From NCBI GenBank assembly GCA_014155875.1, contig JACEFZ010017421.1:298501-362500 (forward strand): a DNA stretch of 64,000 bases. Reading direction: 5' to 3'. Shown here piece after piece: positions 42,395 through 53,449 of this stretch. Source of the stretch: Cepaea nemoralis (taxonomy: Eukaryota; Mollusca; Gastropoda; Stylommatophora; Helicidae). Position 1 is the first letter of the stretch; every line of letters starts with the position of its first letter. Both the position numbers and the translations under genes were made by a program. The notes under the pieces were generated by a model. It worked only from the letters and a program-made list of their open reading frames with translations. It did not search any database and was not told where the DNA came from.

Positions 42395-43560
42395 GGGGGA
42401 AGAGTGTGACGCAGGGGCCAGTACTAGTTATCGTGATGACGGAGATAATCCCGACAGTGCTACCAAGAAAATCCCGTGTGTCAGACTAAGAAGCAGAGTG
42501 AGACTAGGAACGTGAATTGTGAGAAGTCTTATGAAGGAAAGCTGAAAGTAGTATGTGATGAGATTGAGAGGTTACATATCCAAATCTTAGGAATTAGCGA
42601 ACGTGGCTGGATAGGCAATGGACATTTTAAAAATGAAAATGAAAATCAGTTTGATATATTCTGGTAGAGACGTTGGAGACAGGAGTGGAGTGGAATTTTG
42701 GGGTAAGAAAACAACAGCACAAACTATAATTGGGTATAACCCGGTTAATTATAGACTGTTCACTGTCAGACTTAGAGGCCATCAAAACAACATAACGCTC
42801 ATGCAAATATATGCACCTGCTTCAACAGGAGAGGAAGATGGAATTGAAGATTTTTACAGCACACTGCAAGACACATTAGATAAGATTAGTCATAATGACA
42901 TAACAATAATAATGAGAGATTATATTGCATAAATAGGTACAGGAAGAGCTGAAAATGAGAGACTAGTTTAGGAAAATTTGGATTTGGAAACAGAAATGAT
43001 GCAGGTGACAAATTAATTGAATTTTGCACAGAAAATGAGTTCATTATAGCCAACACACTCTTTTAAACAATACCAAAGACGATGCTTCACTTGGAAGTCC
43101 TCGGACAGTACTACCAAAAACCAGATAGATTATATTTTAATACAAAGAAGATGGAGATCAAGCATAAAATCGGCATAAACTTTACGAAGTGTGGACTGTG
43201 ATACTAGATATTCAGTGATTAGAAGTAGGTGTGAAAGTAATGCTCCAAAAGCTTGCCCGAGGAACAAGGTCACTTTGTTTTGATCTCGCAAAAATACCAG
43301 ATGCATACAACTTAGAAGTGAAGAATCGTTTTGGGGTCTTGATGCCTATACAGGAGGAATTGACACCTGATGAATTGGCAGTACAAGCTAGAGATATCTT
43401 GATAATTGCAGCCAAGGGGTTAATTCTGACCAAGACACGTTAGAATTAATAAAACAATGAAGATAAATAACAGCAGGATGAAGTATAAATCTTTAATTCA
43501 AAAAATAAGAAAGAGAGAGAAATCGTGCGTTTAAGCATGGTAAAGTTAAGTCGGCAGATT
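42395..43560 (+). pseudogene. LINE 5' part: AP endonuclease and linker
   Basis: Plus-strand pieces: LKVVCDEIERLHIQILGISE, YNPVNYRLFTVRLRGHQNN, MQIYAPASTGEEDGIEDFY (YAP motif), a GDFN-equivalent mutated to MRDYIA, IEFCTENEFIIANTLF, then linker RFGVLMPIQEELTPDELAVQ. Frame changes and stops throughout. RT does not follow. Confidence 0.75.
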
Positions 43561-43989
43561 AAAATAAAATTCAGCACAAATATGTATTTCTATTTGCAGT
43601 AAATATGGTTCTTCTGATTGAATTAAAGCAAAAGCCTATAAATCTACTTCGACCAAAGATACGTTGTGAAATCGTCTATACCTCCAAGTAGACTATAAGC
43701 AACATATATATGCGAAGAACAGCATCGGCAACGCATTAAAATATAACGGTGTAAAGCGCTCTCTGTCATTTTGAACAAATGTGGCCCATGTTCCAACCTC
43801 CTCGTACTCCTAGGTAGCTGAATGCCTGGCCATTCACCATCATCTAATGATATCAACAGCATCATCATGTGCCATATCGGTATGTGTGGGCGGTCATGAC
43901 TCGTAAATATAATTGTCTATCTTTTACATATTGCAGTCAAGTCTAACGCATAGTATTATAGGACGGTCAACACTAATACATATCAATTA
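43561..43989. other. No recognised feature
   Basis: Short stretch with possible LINE-A 3' tail words (ATCATCATGTGCCATATCGG near 43860). Confidence 0.4.
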
Positions 43990-44075
43990 CAGGACATCGC
44001 AGTCAGCCCCAGCATTCTGTGGAGTATCGTGCTTCCTGGAAAAGTTTGCAGTTGTCTTTCTGAACGAACAGCATC
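43990..44075 (-). mobile_element. SINE S1 fragment, degenerate
   Basis: Minus-strand GCTGACTGCGATGTCCTGTA and a degraded core around 44040-44070. Confidence 0.5.
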
Positions 44076-44079
44076 GTGT

Positions 44080-44315
44080 GTGTGAGTGCGTGCGTGCGTG
44101 TGTGTGTGAGTGCGTGCGTGCGTGTGTGTGTGTGTGCGCAAGCGCGCGATCGTACGAAACTTAAATATTTTCCTTCGCCTGACATCTATAACTGCAATGT
44201 TGTCTCTTGCGTGTGTTAGTGCGTGCGAGCGAGCGCGCGTGTGTGGGTGCGTGTGTGTGTGGATGCGTGTGTGTGGGAAGGTGCGTGTGTGTGCATGCGT
44301 GCGCGCATGTGCGCG
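44080..44315. repeat. GT/GCGT-rich low-complexity DNA, two blocks
   Basis: Alternating purine-pyrimidine (TG, CG) runs at 44077-44150 and 44205-44315, separated by a unique 55 bases. Could adopt Z-DNA; that is inference. Open frames inside are artefacts. Confidence 0.85.
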
Positions 44316-47300
44316 CTCGTAGGAAACTGAAATATTGGGGGAGTGGCTGTGGAGTGGGTGTAGGACAGGTTTGTTGTTAGTAAACAGGTGGGTGGATCAA
44401 GAGGCGGCGTGGGTGAATTGTGGAGACAGGGGTGGGAAAGATGCTAGCGAAGAGGCCACCGGGGATGAATGGTGGAGACAGGATGTGGAACACTGATTAG
44501 CGAGGAGGTCACCGTGGCTGAATGATCCTATCACAAGTGGTAATGGGAAAACCATAACACATGCTCACTGGCTGGCGCTGAACCTGAGCACCCATGGCTA
44601 ATGGTCACATCCGATCACATATGACGCTGCTCCCTGTCGCATGTGTAATCCCAACCGGACCTCACGCTCGCTGGCTACGAGATATCAAAGAGGGCGTTGC
44701 ATGGGTGTGATGGGGCTACCGTACTATTCAGCCGAATGGGGAAGTGGCTGTAAGACGAGTAGATAGGTGCTTTTGATCATTGTTAAGGGGTGGTCGAGTG
44801 GATGGGTGTGTAGATAAATACGGCCATTCCTTGATAAGAGTCGGAGGTTAAGTCTCATATTAAAAGTCTGGGGCATGAACACATGGTTGGCTGAGTTGAG
44901 GGTGACCTCCTGGGCGACTAAACACGTGACGACACCATTGTCGTATATTCTGAAGGGACTGGGGATCACTGTTGTGCATTACCCATATTCTGGTTTAAGA
45001 AGCTGGGCCCCATCCTCTTCCAATATGTAAGTAAATCAATAATACGACCCTTGAAGTATTACAGGCTCGGTTTCATTATTTGTCTAGGATTTAATGGTCC
45101 TCTTTAGGAGAATAGTGAACACAAGATTTGACTCTTCCCCTTCACCAGGATTCTAGAAGCTCTCGAACCCCCATGATATTCTGTGAAATGTCTGAAAAGA
45201 CTTCCTCAGTATGAATCAGGTGAAATGTAGCATGGGTTTGGAACAGTCAAGAGATATAGAGTTTCCTCTTTTCCCTTTAATTTTAATTCTTTTGAGTTAT
45301 TTTGTTTTGGTAAATAAATTATTTAACAAATACTGGTAGACATTGACATCTTGTTTACACAAATAAACAGGTAATTAACAGACAGGTTGAACTGACACAT
45401 TAAATATAAGATCAGTTACTGTTGATGTCATTTATTGACTGAGCCTGTATCTTTTGGCTTGTGTATACATTTCTCATTTTTTTCTCATCTGGTTGACATA
45501 ACATATGTTTCAATGGAAAAATGCACATCAGTACCAATTTACAGTTATCAATCAATAAACAATAATCAATATGATGATCCTACTTGTTGTAAATCTTCTT
45601 ATAAATAACATGTGTTACAGTCTAGTGTGGCATGGGTTAATTCAACAGTGGTATGAATCATGGTTTTGGGAGGGAGTGTTTGTTGGCATGGAGAAATGTC
45701 ACCTCTGAGTGGTAGATATGGGTTAAGCCTGGGTCCATGGACTGATGGATCCACTTCAGTACTTGCCAGTGAAGCTACCCTGAAGGCTGCCCTTGCTCTG
45801 CTCAAGGCCTGAGTTTATCTTCCATCTCATGTGTGTGGGTCATCTTTTCTCTCTGCCTCCCTCTTCTGGTCAGGTTGCCACCAAGAACATCACTGTGTAA
45901 AATTTACAGAGGCATATACAATCATACCAATGTAATCTTTCCAGCATGTTATTAAGTGTGAACACAACATAACAGGAAGTACAAGATCAGAAGAAGTGGT
46001 GTTGTGTTAATTTGTGTGGGGTCAGATATTATTATTACACTGGATGCACCTGCTATCTCTTGGATACCTGCTGTGTGCATTTCCTCAGTGTACCTGTGGT
46101 TCATTGAGAAGTGTACAGTCAGACATAGATAGGAGTGATGATTGTTCCTTGGATCATTCAGGTCAGGCTGATAAAACAAGACCAAGACAAGGACAAGATG
46201 CATTTTTATAAATGACATACAGTTATAACATCTTCATCAACTCATTAGTTTTATGCATGTGTGTGTATAATTGTTTCTCAGTACCTTCCAAATTAACTAC
46301 TTGTCTTCTTCTTCTTCTTCCCATAATCATTTCCTTGTTACCTGCTGTTGTGGTGGTGTGGTGGGAAGTGCTGTGTGATGTAATGTGTTGAGTTAACTTC
46401 TGTTGACAATGGTTCTCATAGCTTGTACCACTTGTCCCCAAATCTTCATCAGTTAATATGAGTTTAACTCATCAAGTGTCTTATTGTTATTCATGTCTAA
46501 CATACAGAATTTCTGATGTGTATTTGTTACAAAATGTAATCCATACAAGATCATGACAATAATACATTAGTAAGAGGTTGTTACACAAAGTACCCCTCCT
46601 AATCCACCTCACTTCTTCTTCATATAAATCTATTCTTCTTCTTCTTCTTCTTGCTAGCAGTACACATCATGTCCCTTCTGTTGGCGATTAACAGTTGGCA
46701 ATAGACCGAGGTTTTGTGTACCTTTGGGTCCGGACATATTAACTAGGTTGTCTCTCACAAATGGCGTCTGTGCAGCGTAATCTTTTTAAAGCAATGCATT
46801 TAATAAGTGCTTTGTCTGAGTTAAAATCTGACACATGAATACAATTATTTTCTATCAAACCCTATTATTTCAATTCGTAAAGAGGAAAGGAAAGATATAA
46901 TCCTTCTCACAGCTCCTTAGATTTTGAATAGGCAGAAATAAATGCTTTTTCAAGCGAGGTGGGGGTTTGTGTGCACAAACTGGCCTGTGTTTGCAGAAAG
47001 CATTTTACAACAGTTTTGATGAAAAGCATCAAAGTGCGTTTGAAATTTCACCTCGTATAAGTTTCTGTGATAGATTATTGTAGTATGCACATAGTAAAGC
47101 TAACAGATGTTGTGAAGAATTTCAGAGTTTGCAGTTTTGAGAAAGTATGAGATTGTTAGTTTTGCCCGGGAAAAGCTCGGTGTAGCTAGAAGGTTGCAAT
47201 CGACCATTTTTCACTTCAGAGATTTATTTTAAAATTAATATATTTTATTTTGACGCACAACACTGGATACCTCTGTTACACACATCTGGGTATCACATTG

Positions 47301-47640
47301 TCCTGAGGATTCACAAGCTTACCTCGGGTTTGGGATCAAACTGTCGTTCTTTAATGTAAAATACAGGTCGCTTTCGCTCTCTGACCGGTCGTCAGGGCTG
47401 AAGATTGAGGAATGCGCGGGTTTTGATAAATGAACGCTTTCGCAGGTCAAAGGTATATCACGTGACCCGCTCTTTCCACTAACATGCTTAGTTGTAGACG
47501 CTGTAATTTCCAAAAATAGCCGACATCTGTCTATCTCGAGTGTCAAGTTGTGTTCAATTGTCAATGGTGCGGTCAATTGTATGTTGTTCTCTGTAGTTGG
47601 TGTGAAAATGTTGACGCACTGTAAAATGATGGTTGGTGAT
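44316..47640. other. Longest stretch without recognised repeats; no gene identified
   Basis: No transposon family known from the rest of the window appears, apart from short CTT runs (46305, 46635). A GGTGGAGACAGG word repeats near 44420-44480. No open frame with a recognisable domain; an 85-codon minus frame at 47319-47576 has no visible family. Exons too short to see, or regulatory DNA of the gene at 48140, may be present. Confidence 0.5.
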
Positions 47641-47658
47641 TATGTCACAATCATTAAT

Positions 47659-47688
47659 GAACATGCGTGAACATGTTCAGACATGTCT
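47659..47688. promoter_or_regulatory. Three contiguous p53-family half-sites
   Basis: GAACATGCGT (9 of 10 matches to RRRCWWGYYY), then GAACATGTTC and AGACATGTCT (both 10 of 10) with no spacer. The last two form a perfect 20-bp p53/p63/p73 response element. With equal base use a perfect 20-mer is expected once per ~17 million positions. It lies ~470 bp upstream of the ATG of the gene at 48140. That the gene responds to p53 is inference. Confidence 0.7.
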
Positions 47689-48023
47689 TTGGAGGAAATC
47701 GGAGGATAACCCAGAGCGTACTTACCACATAACGATACAGCCGAGACACTTGGGTAATTGTCACATTGGATTAATATGGTGCTGCTTCCGGTCGCATCTA
47801 TAAAAAATACAACAAAAATACATGCTAACTAGCTAAAACCGGTAAAAATGACGTTACAGCCGGGTATAGCTGTAATGATACAGCTAGAACACGTGGATAA
47901 GAAGGATACCTTAAAAAAACTGTCGAGTATCCAGCAAAGGGACATAACTCTGGATGAATAATTCCACAAGCGACTATATCGTGATGATAGATCACGACCT
48001 TAGCACGTGATTGTATCAAGGTC

Positions 48024-48033
48024 AGACATGTCC
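48024..48033. promoter_or_regulatory. Single perfect p53-family half-site
   Basis: AGACATGTCC, 10 of 10 to RRRCWWGYYY, ~45 bp upstream of the TATA box. A lone half-site is weak evidence by itself but supports the cluster at 47659. Confidence 0.5.
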
Positions 48034-48076
48034 AGACAATATTCCGCTGAGTCATTCTACGTCAGCAGATATCGTG

Positions 48077-48083
48077 TATATAG
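48077..48083 (+). promoter_or_regulatory. TATA box of the 108-aa gene
   Basis: TATATAG, 63 bases before the ATG, which would put the transcription start around 48105-48115. A TTCTAGAA palindrome (48099-48106), resembling a heat-shock element core, overlaps that area. E-box-like CACGTG words occur at ~47889 and ~48005. Confidence 0.6.
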
Positions 48084-48139
48084 CATCAAACATTCACCTT
48101 CTAGAAGTACCGGTCTCAGTGAACAGCAACGAGCTCACA

Positions 48140-48869
48140 ATGTTACAAGTTGCTAACGGTAAGTTGGCTTTTTGATAAAGCTTTCACTTTTTCGTTGTGT
48201 TTCTCCAAGTAGGCATATGGGTAACCTAACAATACTAGTATAATACAGGGGATATATGGTGCTATACGCATATATCTGAAGAGACAAGCCATTTCTTCCT
48301 ATAGTATTGTAGGCTGGGTCGACATGGAATAGAGCTGGCATTCTAACTTTTGAACACAGCACTATGGTGGTACCATAATAATATAGGTAGTAATGTGTAG
48401 TTGTAGGGGAAGGTGAAAGTGTACTGCGGTGTCCACATACCCATTATCGATAGAAATATATGAACTGTGTAACAGAAAGTACATGTCAGATCCATAGCTA
48501 TTATCTGTAATATCCATGTCTATAACGTTGATAAAGTATCCTATTCTTATCTGTTTTACAGATACCGAGGCCTACGAATACCAAATTAGCAAACTGTGGA
48601 GCATACTAAGAGCTGAACCATACAGCTGTTGCATGGCGTGTCTTAATGTCCCTCAAAATCAAGAAGCCGTCAATCCATTCAGTCATTCTTGTGATTATGA
48701 TGAGGGTGGTAGTTTTGCAGACCTAGTAACGGTTCGACTGCGGGATGTACTACAACAGAACTTCACCAAACAAGAAATAATCACATTAAGCCTGAATAGA
48801 ATTGAGGAGTGCATCCTCGACTATAATCGACAACAGATTTCGTATCAAACCATTGAGATATCACCATAG
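48140..48869 (+). CDS. Two-exon host gene, 108-aa protein of unknown function
   Basis: Exon 1 is ATG TTA CAA GTT GCT AAC G (48140-48158), followed by a GTAAGT donor. The intron is 48159-48561 and ends CTGTTTTACAG. Exon 2 is 48562-48869, joining in phase (G plus AT gives Asp) and ending TAG. The protein starts MLQVANDTEAYEYQISK, has a cysteine-rich part (YSCCMACLNVP, then FSHSCDYDEGG) and a helical C-terminal half (VTVRLRDVLQQ, LSLNRIEECILDYNR). No signal peptide, membrane segment or family I recognise; CC-x2-C with H-x-C later could bind metal. An ATTAAA at 48884-48889 is a possible poly(A) signal. It is the only complete non-transposon gene in the window. TATA box plus p53-type sites suggest an inducible gene, which is inference. 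Confidence 0.72.
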
Positions 48870-48924
48870 ATCTCATAATTTATATTAAACCAGCATAGGT
48901 CAAATAACAAACACACAAACACAT

Positions 48925-49025
48925 CGGGCCGTAATGCTGTAATGCGTAATGAAGTACACTTGTTCCTGCAGCGAGGCGCCGTCGTCATTTGGAGGCGACA
49001 GGTTCGATCCCGGTCGGTAACTATT
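48925..49025 (+). mobile_element. tRNA-like SINE head fragment
   Basis: CGACAGGTTCGATCCCGGTC is a box B with partial T-arm pairing; no acceptor stem. Lies 60 bases after the stop of the 108-aa gene. Confidence 0.45.
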
Positions 49026-49130
49026 ATAGCTTTCAAATTTTATGTTGTCTAGTGCGTCTTTTAATCTCTATTTCCTTCTTCTTCTTCTGCTGTGAGCGCC
49101 AAATAATTCTGTGTGTGTCTATTTAGTAAA

Positions 49131-49720
49131 TTATTTTGTTCTTTATCGCTGTGATACATCTTCCATCTGACGTTATTCATATGCCTATGTATTTGCATTT
49201 CTAAACTTGCCCTATCGTAATACTTTTTTACGTTAATGTATATTTAGGCACGATCTGTGTCTTCGATATTATCATTAATTTTGTCTTTCTGTTATTCTAC
49301 AACTACTGCATCATTCACTTTCTGTAGCTCCTTCTGGCTTGTTGATATCAATAGGGTATCATCGGCATAACGTTAGTTATTTATATTTTGACCACAAGTC
49401 TCCATTCCTGACATATTTTCTATGGATCACATTATCCACTCGCTTTGTAATGAAAACAAATCTGGAGACAGTATCCATTCTTGTCTGTAGCCATTATTTA
49501 TGCACTGAATTATTCCTATGTTTTTATTCTTATAGTCGCAGTTTGCTGTCACCATATGTTCTTTATCAATTGCAGATTTTCGCCATCAGTATTTAATGGT
49601 TCTAATAGTTTGATTATTTCCACATGTTTCAGATTATCAAGCCCTTTTGTGTAGTCAATGAAGCAAAAGTACACTTATGTTTTTACTTCTATAGATCTTT
49701 TCAATGACACTATTTGTGCC
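49131..49720 (-). pseudogene. LINE-A-type RT relic (block copy 2)
   Basis: Minus-strand match to 12138-12745, including the palm region reading SIEVKT and the word VDYTKGLDNLKHVEIIKLL. Heavily decayed. Confidence 0.6.
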
Positions 49721-49728
49721 ATCTCTCC

Positions 49729-49730
49729 CC

Positions 49731-49784
<54 letters not shown>

Positions 49785-49838
49785 CTCTCTCTCTCTGTCT
49801 CTCCCTCTCTCACTGTGTCTCTCCCCCATCTCTCTCTC
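49729..49838. repeat. (CT)n microsatellite
   Basis: ~50 CT units with interruptions; copy 1 of the block has only a short CT run at 12763-12778. Confidence 0.95.
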
Positions 49839-49908
49839 TATCTAAATTAACACTTCTTATAAATACAATAACAATTTATACGACATATAATATGACATAT
49901 TAACATAC

Positions 49909-50104
49909 ATTGGTAAAGTAAGCCACAGTTAACAACCAAGACAGCAGTAATTGACCCTTATGTTCCATGCCCCGCAGTCTTTCGAGCAGACCGGAAAATT
50001 TGGTTACCCTAACTTGATCTTCTGGTTTTGCCGGATGTTCTTGGACAAGACTTCCATGAGGTTTTTGCACTTTGGATGTGATATCCGTAACTGAATCTGA
50101 CATT
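49909..50104 (-). CDS. Exon-like ORF, 65 codons, unknown protein (copy 2)
   Basis: Same acceptor (TTTATTTCAG one base before ATG at 50103), same 65-codon frame, same donor (ACCAAT before GTATGT). Reads MSDSVTDITSKVQKPHG to LLLSWLLTVAYFTN. Thirteen residues differ from 12844-13039 and no stop or frameshift has arisen in either copy. Neighbours are LINE and SINE relics only. See copy 1 for interpretation. Confidence 0.45.
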
Positions 50105-50137
50105 CTGAAATAAATCATGGTAAAATAATCAACACGT

Positions 50138-50215
50138 GAGTGGCTGTAGCGCAGTAGCTAGCACGCTTGCATACCGGCCCGTGATCATGTGTTCGAGTTG
50201 CCTCGTGGCGGGATT
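50138..50215 (+). mobile_element. tRNA-like SINE head S5 (copy 2)
   Basis: GTAGCGCAGTAGCTAGCACGC and GTGTTCGAGTTGCC; pair of 13068-13150. Confidence 0.55.
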
Positions 50216-50242
50216 TGATTTACATTGACATGGACTCTCAGG

Positions 50243-50485
50243 TTAGGTAGTTGCATATCCTTTACATGACGTTGCAATCAACCCTAGTATGTTTTGGCTG
50301 TTTTGGATTTCTTCACACGTTTACATTCAGTAGTTTGCCCTTGCTTTCTGGGCAATCGACACTCATATCATATCATTAAGACCAACGCAAGGCGGCCTGC
50401 TGCCAAACCGCCCGTAGCTGCGTTTCCAACGCGGTATGTGGGATTACGAATTGCGTCCGTAACTCTCTCGCCACAGAGCCGACTC
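50243..50485 (-). mobile_element. SINE S1 copy (block copy 2)
   Basis: Minus-strand S1 with a better head than its partner: GCGAGAGAGTTACGGACGC, the CAGCAGGCCGCCTTGCG middle module and the CAGAAAGCAAGGGCAAACTA core. Confidence 0.75.
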
Positions 50486-50924
50486 TCAGGTAGATCCAGC
50501 CTAAAGCAGGTTCCAGGAAATGTTCTTGGATGTTGGTGGCGGTCGGCGTGATACTGACCCCATCACCCTCGGAGTGTCGAATGGTTTATAGAATAATATG
50601 GGGCTGGTTCCATGTAGACTGCCTGTGTGCTATCGGGGCTGTAATGGAATACAATAATAGCAGAACTCTATAAACTACCAAGCATGCTGTACGTGACGAC
50701 TAACGAGTATTGATGTGAGACTGGATGCCACATCTTCAGGACAACTTTAGCTGCAAAATTCGACCAACCATAATCAAGTCTAGAAAGGGATAGGAGTGAG
50801 TTTGTTGAGGGGAGATGAAAAGTAACAGAAGAAGAAGAAAATTTTTGAGAGAAGTAATTGTATTTCTATATAGTCTATTTTAATTAGTAGTACGTAATAA
50901 AAAGACCCTTTCACACAAGGTGCT

Positions 50925-51150
50925 AACCAACATTTTCATAGACCAGTCGGCACTCGGTATGTGATGTGCTCAGTATCACATCGACCGACTTTACTTTCCA
51001 AGACATGTCCTGGTACCCATTTGGAATGGATCGACCTGGTAGCCAAGCCAATGTTAAAGGTCCGAATCCTCCCCCAGTACGCATCAGACCCAAGACCACC
51101 GGGCCGGAAGATGAGCATCTAGCGACTACGCTACCGCGATTCCCGTAAGT
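50925..51150 (-). mobile_element. SINE S6, copy a
   Basis: Minus strand: head CGGTAGCGTAGTCGCTAGAT with box-A character, then CGATGTGATACTGAGCACAT and GCCGACTGGTCTATGAAAAT. Its 3' part also occurs at 14415-14490 in block copy 1. Confidence 0.65.
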
Positions 51151-51204
51151 TAATTAAAATAAAAGAACCTTGTAGACGCCCTAAAGTCTCTGTGAGCATG
51201 TGGT

Positions 51205-51425
51205 GCTACACCATATTTTTATAGACCAGCTGGCACTGTGGGTGCTATGTTCACTATCACACCAGCGACCTTTATTTCCCAAGGCATTTTCTGATACCCA
51301 TTTTAGGCTCGGTAGACCTGGGTGCCAACGATAATTTTAAACATTCAAAACCGTCCTGATGAGGACAGAATCTATGACCACCCGGGCGGCAGGTTAGAGT
51401 CTAGCCGCTGCGCTGCCGCAAGAAA
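51205..51425 (-). mobile_element. SINE S6, copy b, in tandem with copy a
   Basis: Minus strand: head GCGGCAGCGCAGCGGCTAGA, CCTCATCAGGACGGTTTTG and GTGCCAGCTGGTCTATAAAA. About 70% like copy a by eye; same orientation ~280 bp apart. Confidence 0.6.
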
Positions 51426-51917
51426 GGGCACTAGGATCGCCATCATCATGTATTCTGTCAGCTGAAGTAGGCGTTCATGTCTCTCCACACAGATCTCAGG
51501 ATTTAGTGATGTGCATCAAATCTGTTGATGATATTCCTCCATGAAACATATTGTCAGTCCATTAAAAATCATTTCTCTTGGTCTGCCTCTGCTTCTTTTC
51601 CCATTGATCTGCCCAGTTGTTAGGTTGTTCCCCAAAACCTGTCTTCTCATCACATGACAAAAGAAAGGTGTTTGTCTCTTTCTTATTGGTGTGTATAATG
51701 TTCTAGTTTCATTAGCCTGTTTAAGGCAATCGTTGTTAGTTGCTCCGGCAGTCTAATGAATTATTAGCACCATTCGTCTTTAGCACCATATCTCTGTTGA
51801 TTCTTCCTTACATTCAATGATAGCCACTTATTTCATAAGACACTTTTCTTTTTCTGAAATGCAGCTTCTCCTTGTTCTATTATGCTCTTAATCTATGTTG
51901 TACATCTTCCATCTGAC

Positions 51918-52904
51918 TTCTTCTTCTTTCGTTCGCTTGAAATATGTCTAGAACTGCAATGTTGTCTCTTGTATGAATCTAACAGTCTTTTTTAGTTCAC
52001 TCAGCGGTCCATAGAGTTTATCTTCCACTGTTGTCTCTCTAGGCCAGAAGGTTCGCCTGGCTATGTTGTAGTTTGGACAGTCCTGGAGTATGTGCTCTGC
52101 TGTCTGCGACGCCAAACCACATGTGCACATGGCTGAGTCACCAATCTTGAATTTTGTATACATGTGGTTGCGTAATCTATTGTGTCCTGTTCTGAGACGC
52201 AGAATAATAACTTGTTCTGGTCTTTCCATAGCGTGGTAGTCGTCTTGAGTAGGGTTTGGTGGCCTTCTGACTGATTTGATCATTCTTTTCGTTTGGTGGA
52301 ATGTGATGGGCACATCAGGCTGTTCTTCTTTAGCTTCTTCCTTTGCCAATCGATCAGCTCTGTCATTTCCGGGTACTCCACAGTGGGATGGTATCTACTG
52401 TATGGTGACCTTATGCTGACTGCTAAGTTCAGAAAGTAGTGTCCTTAGAACTGGTAATTTCCCAGACAGGAGTGCCTCTATTACTGATTTTGTATCTGTC
52501 AATATCACCACAGGTTGTCTACCATGGCGGGTATTTTGTAATTTCTCTATTGCTATCTTGATTGCCTCAATTTCAGCATCATAGTAATGGCAGTACTTTC
52601 CTGTTGGAACTCTGGCCGTGTCCCTAGAATTATTTGGGTATTCTATGTACACTCCCGTTCCACCATTTCGAGCAGCATTTTGTGCTGACCCATCTGTGTA
52701 GACTCGGATCCAGAGGTCCTGTGGATATTCATCATCAAGGAAGCTGAGAGTGGCTGTTCTGCGCTGTACACTGTTCTGTTCTTCCTTGTCAAATATTCCT
52801 CTAACTTTTGTCTGGATTTGTAGCGATAGTCTATGTTCATCTTTCCATGGAGTTCGCTCTGGAAAAGTTGTCAGTGGGATACCAACTGTGGGAAGATCGG
52901 TTGT
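51918..52904 (-). mobile_element. LINE I-2 fragment (RNase H) with 11-bp TSD
   Basis: Flanked by TTCCATCTGAC at 51907-51917 and 52905-52915. The 3' tail is (GAA)n on the minus strand. It holds an RNase H domain and the usual zinc-knuckle-like end. A different family from I-1, with a different tail. Confidence 0.88.
51948..52904 (-). pseudogene. LINE I-2 RNase H ORF with one nonsense codon
   Basis: RNase H acidic residues visible in order: YTDGSAQN, YDAEIEAIKI, LTDTKSVI, and GNDRADRLAKE. A TAG at ~52395 stands where the conserved Trp before IPSHCG belongs, a single-base change. The C-terminal part has CTCGLASQTAEHILQDCPNY, a CC-H-C zinc motif typical of I-type LINEs. Otherwise open. Confidence 0.85.
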
Positions 52905-53449
52905 TTCCATCTGACGATTAGCCTCTTGGTATTTAAATTTATTCACTTGGTTAAGCATTTTCCCTTCTATTGTTATTTCATATTTTGGGGTGTCACCTTT
53001 TTCTTTGATATAACAATTGTTTCTGTTTTCCTTATATTCAAGGAGTTACTGTATTGCACTCTGTTTCCATAATGACCAATAATTGTTGCAGACAGATCTT
53101 GTGCATTTTCCGAAATCTTTGATTAGTATGCTTATTAGTATTCTCTGCTCTTTCAATTCTTGCTCCTAAACCATAATCTCCCACTAGATCCTTTATTTTT
53201 CACTTTCTACTTTTGCATTACAACCTCCTAGTATTATTTTTATTTTTGGTGATTTGATTTGAAATGTCGCCATATCTAATCATCATAAAAGTGTTGTATG
53301 TCTTCATCACTACTGCTTGTTGTTGGTGCGTATACTTGTATAATATTTATATCTACTGGTTTGCCTTTGATTGTGACCACAGTAATTATCCGAAATACAC
53401 CGGTAACCATTAGATGACTTTAGTGTTGATTTTTAAAAATACTTAAAAA

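Larger units (their letters stand above)
49131..51000. repeat. Duplicated block, copy 2
   Basis: Partner of 12138-14495. It keeps the short GAA seed (about four units at 50827-50838) and lacks the S1 insertion, so it shows the ancestral arrangement. Confidence 0.85.
51440..53449 (-). pseudogene. LINE-A relic, split and internally deleted
   Basis: 3' part 51440-51917 (tail ATGATG at 51443, same GGAGAGACATGAACGCC words as LINE-A), interrupted by LINE I-2 (51918-52904), then 52916-53110 (RT, LNQVNKFKY), then a jump to endonuclease at 53130-53449 (AYAPTT-type region). LINE I-1 composite sits at its upstream end. Confidence 0.75.

Noticed and set aside
43913..44322. Cys/Val/Arg-rich frames around 44 kb
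   Set aside because: Produced by the GT/GCGT repeat.
47319..47576. 85-codon minus frame near the p53-type sites
   Set aside because: No family, no splice or start context, and it stands alone; kept only as unassigned.
48955..49025. tRNA gene with GGTTCGATCC T-loop
   Set aside because: No acceptor stem, T-stem imperfect; SINE-like head fragment.
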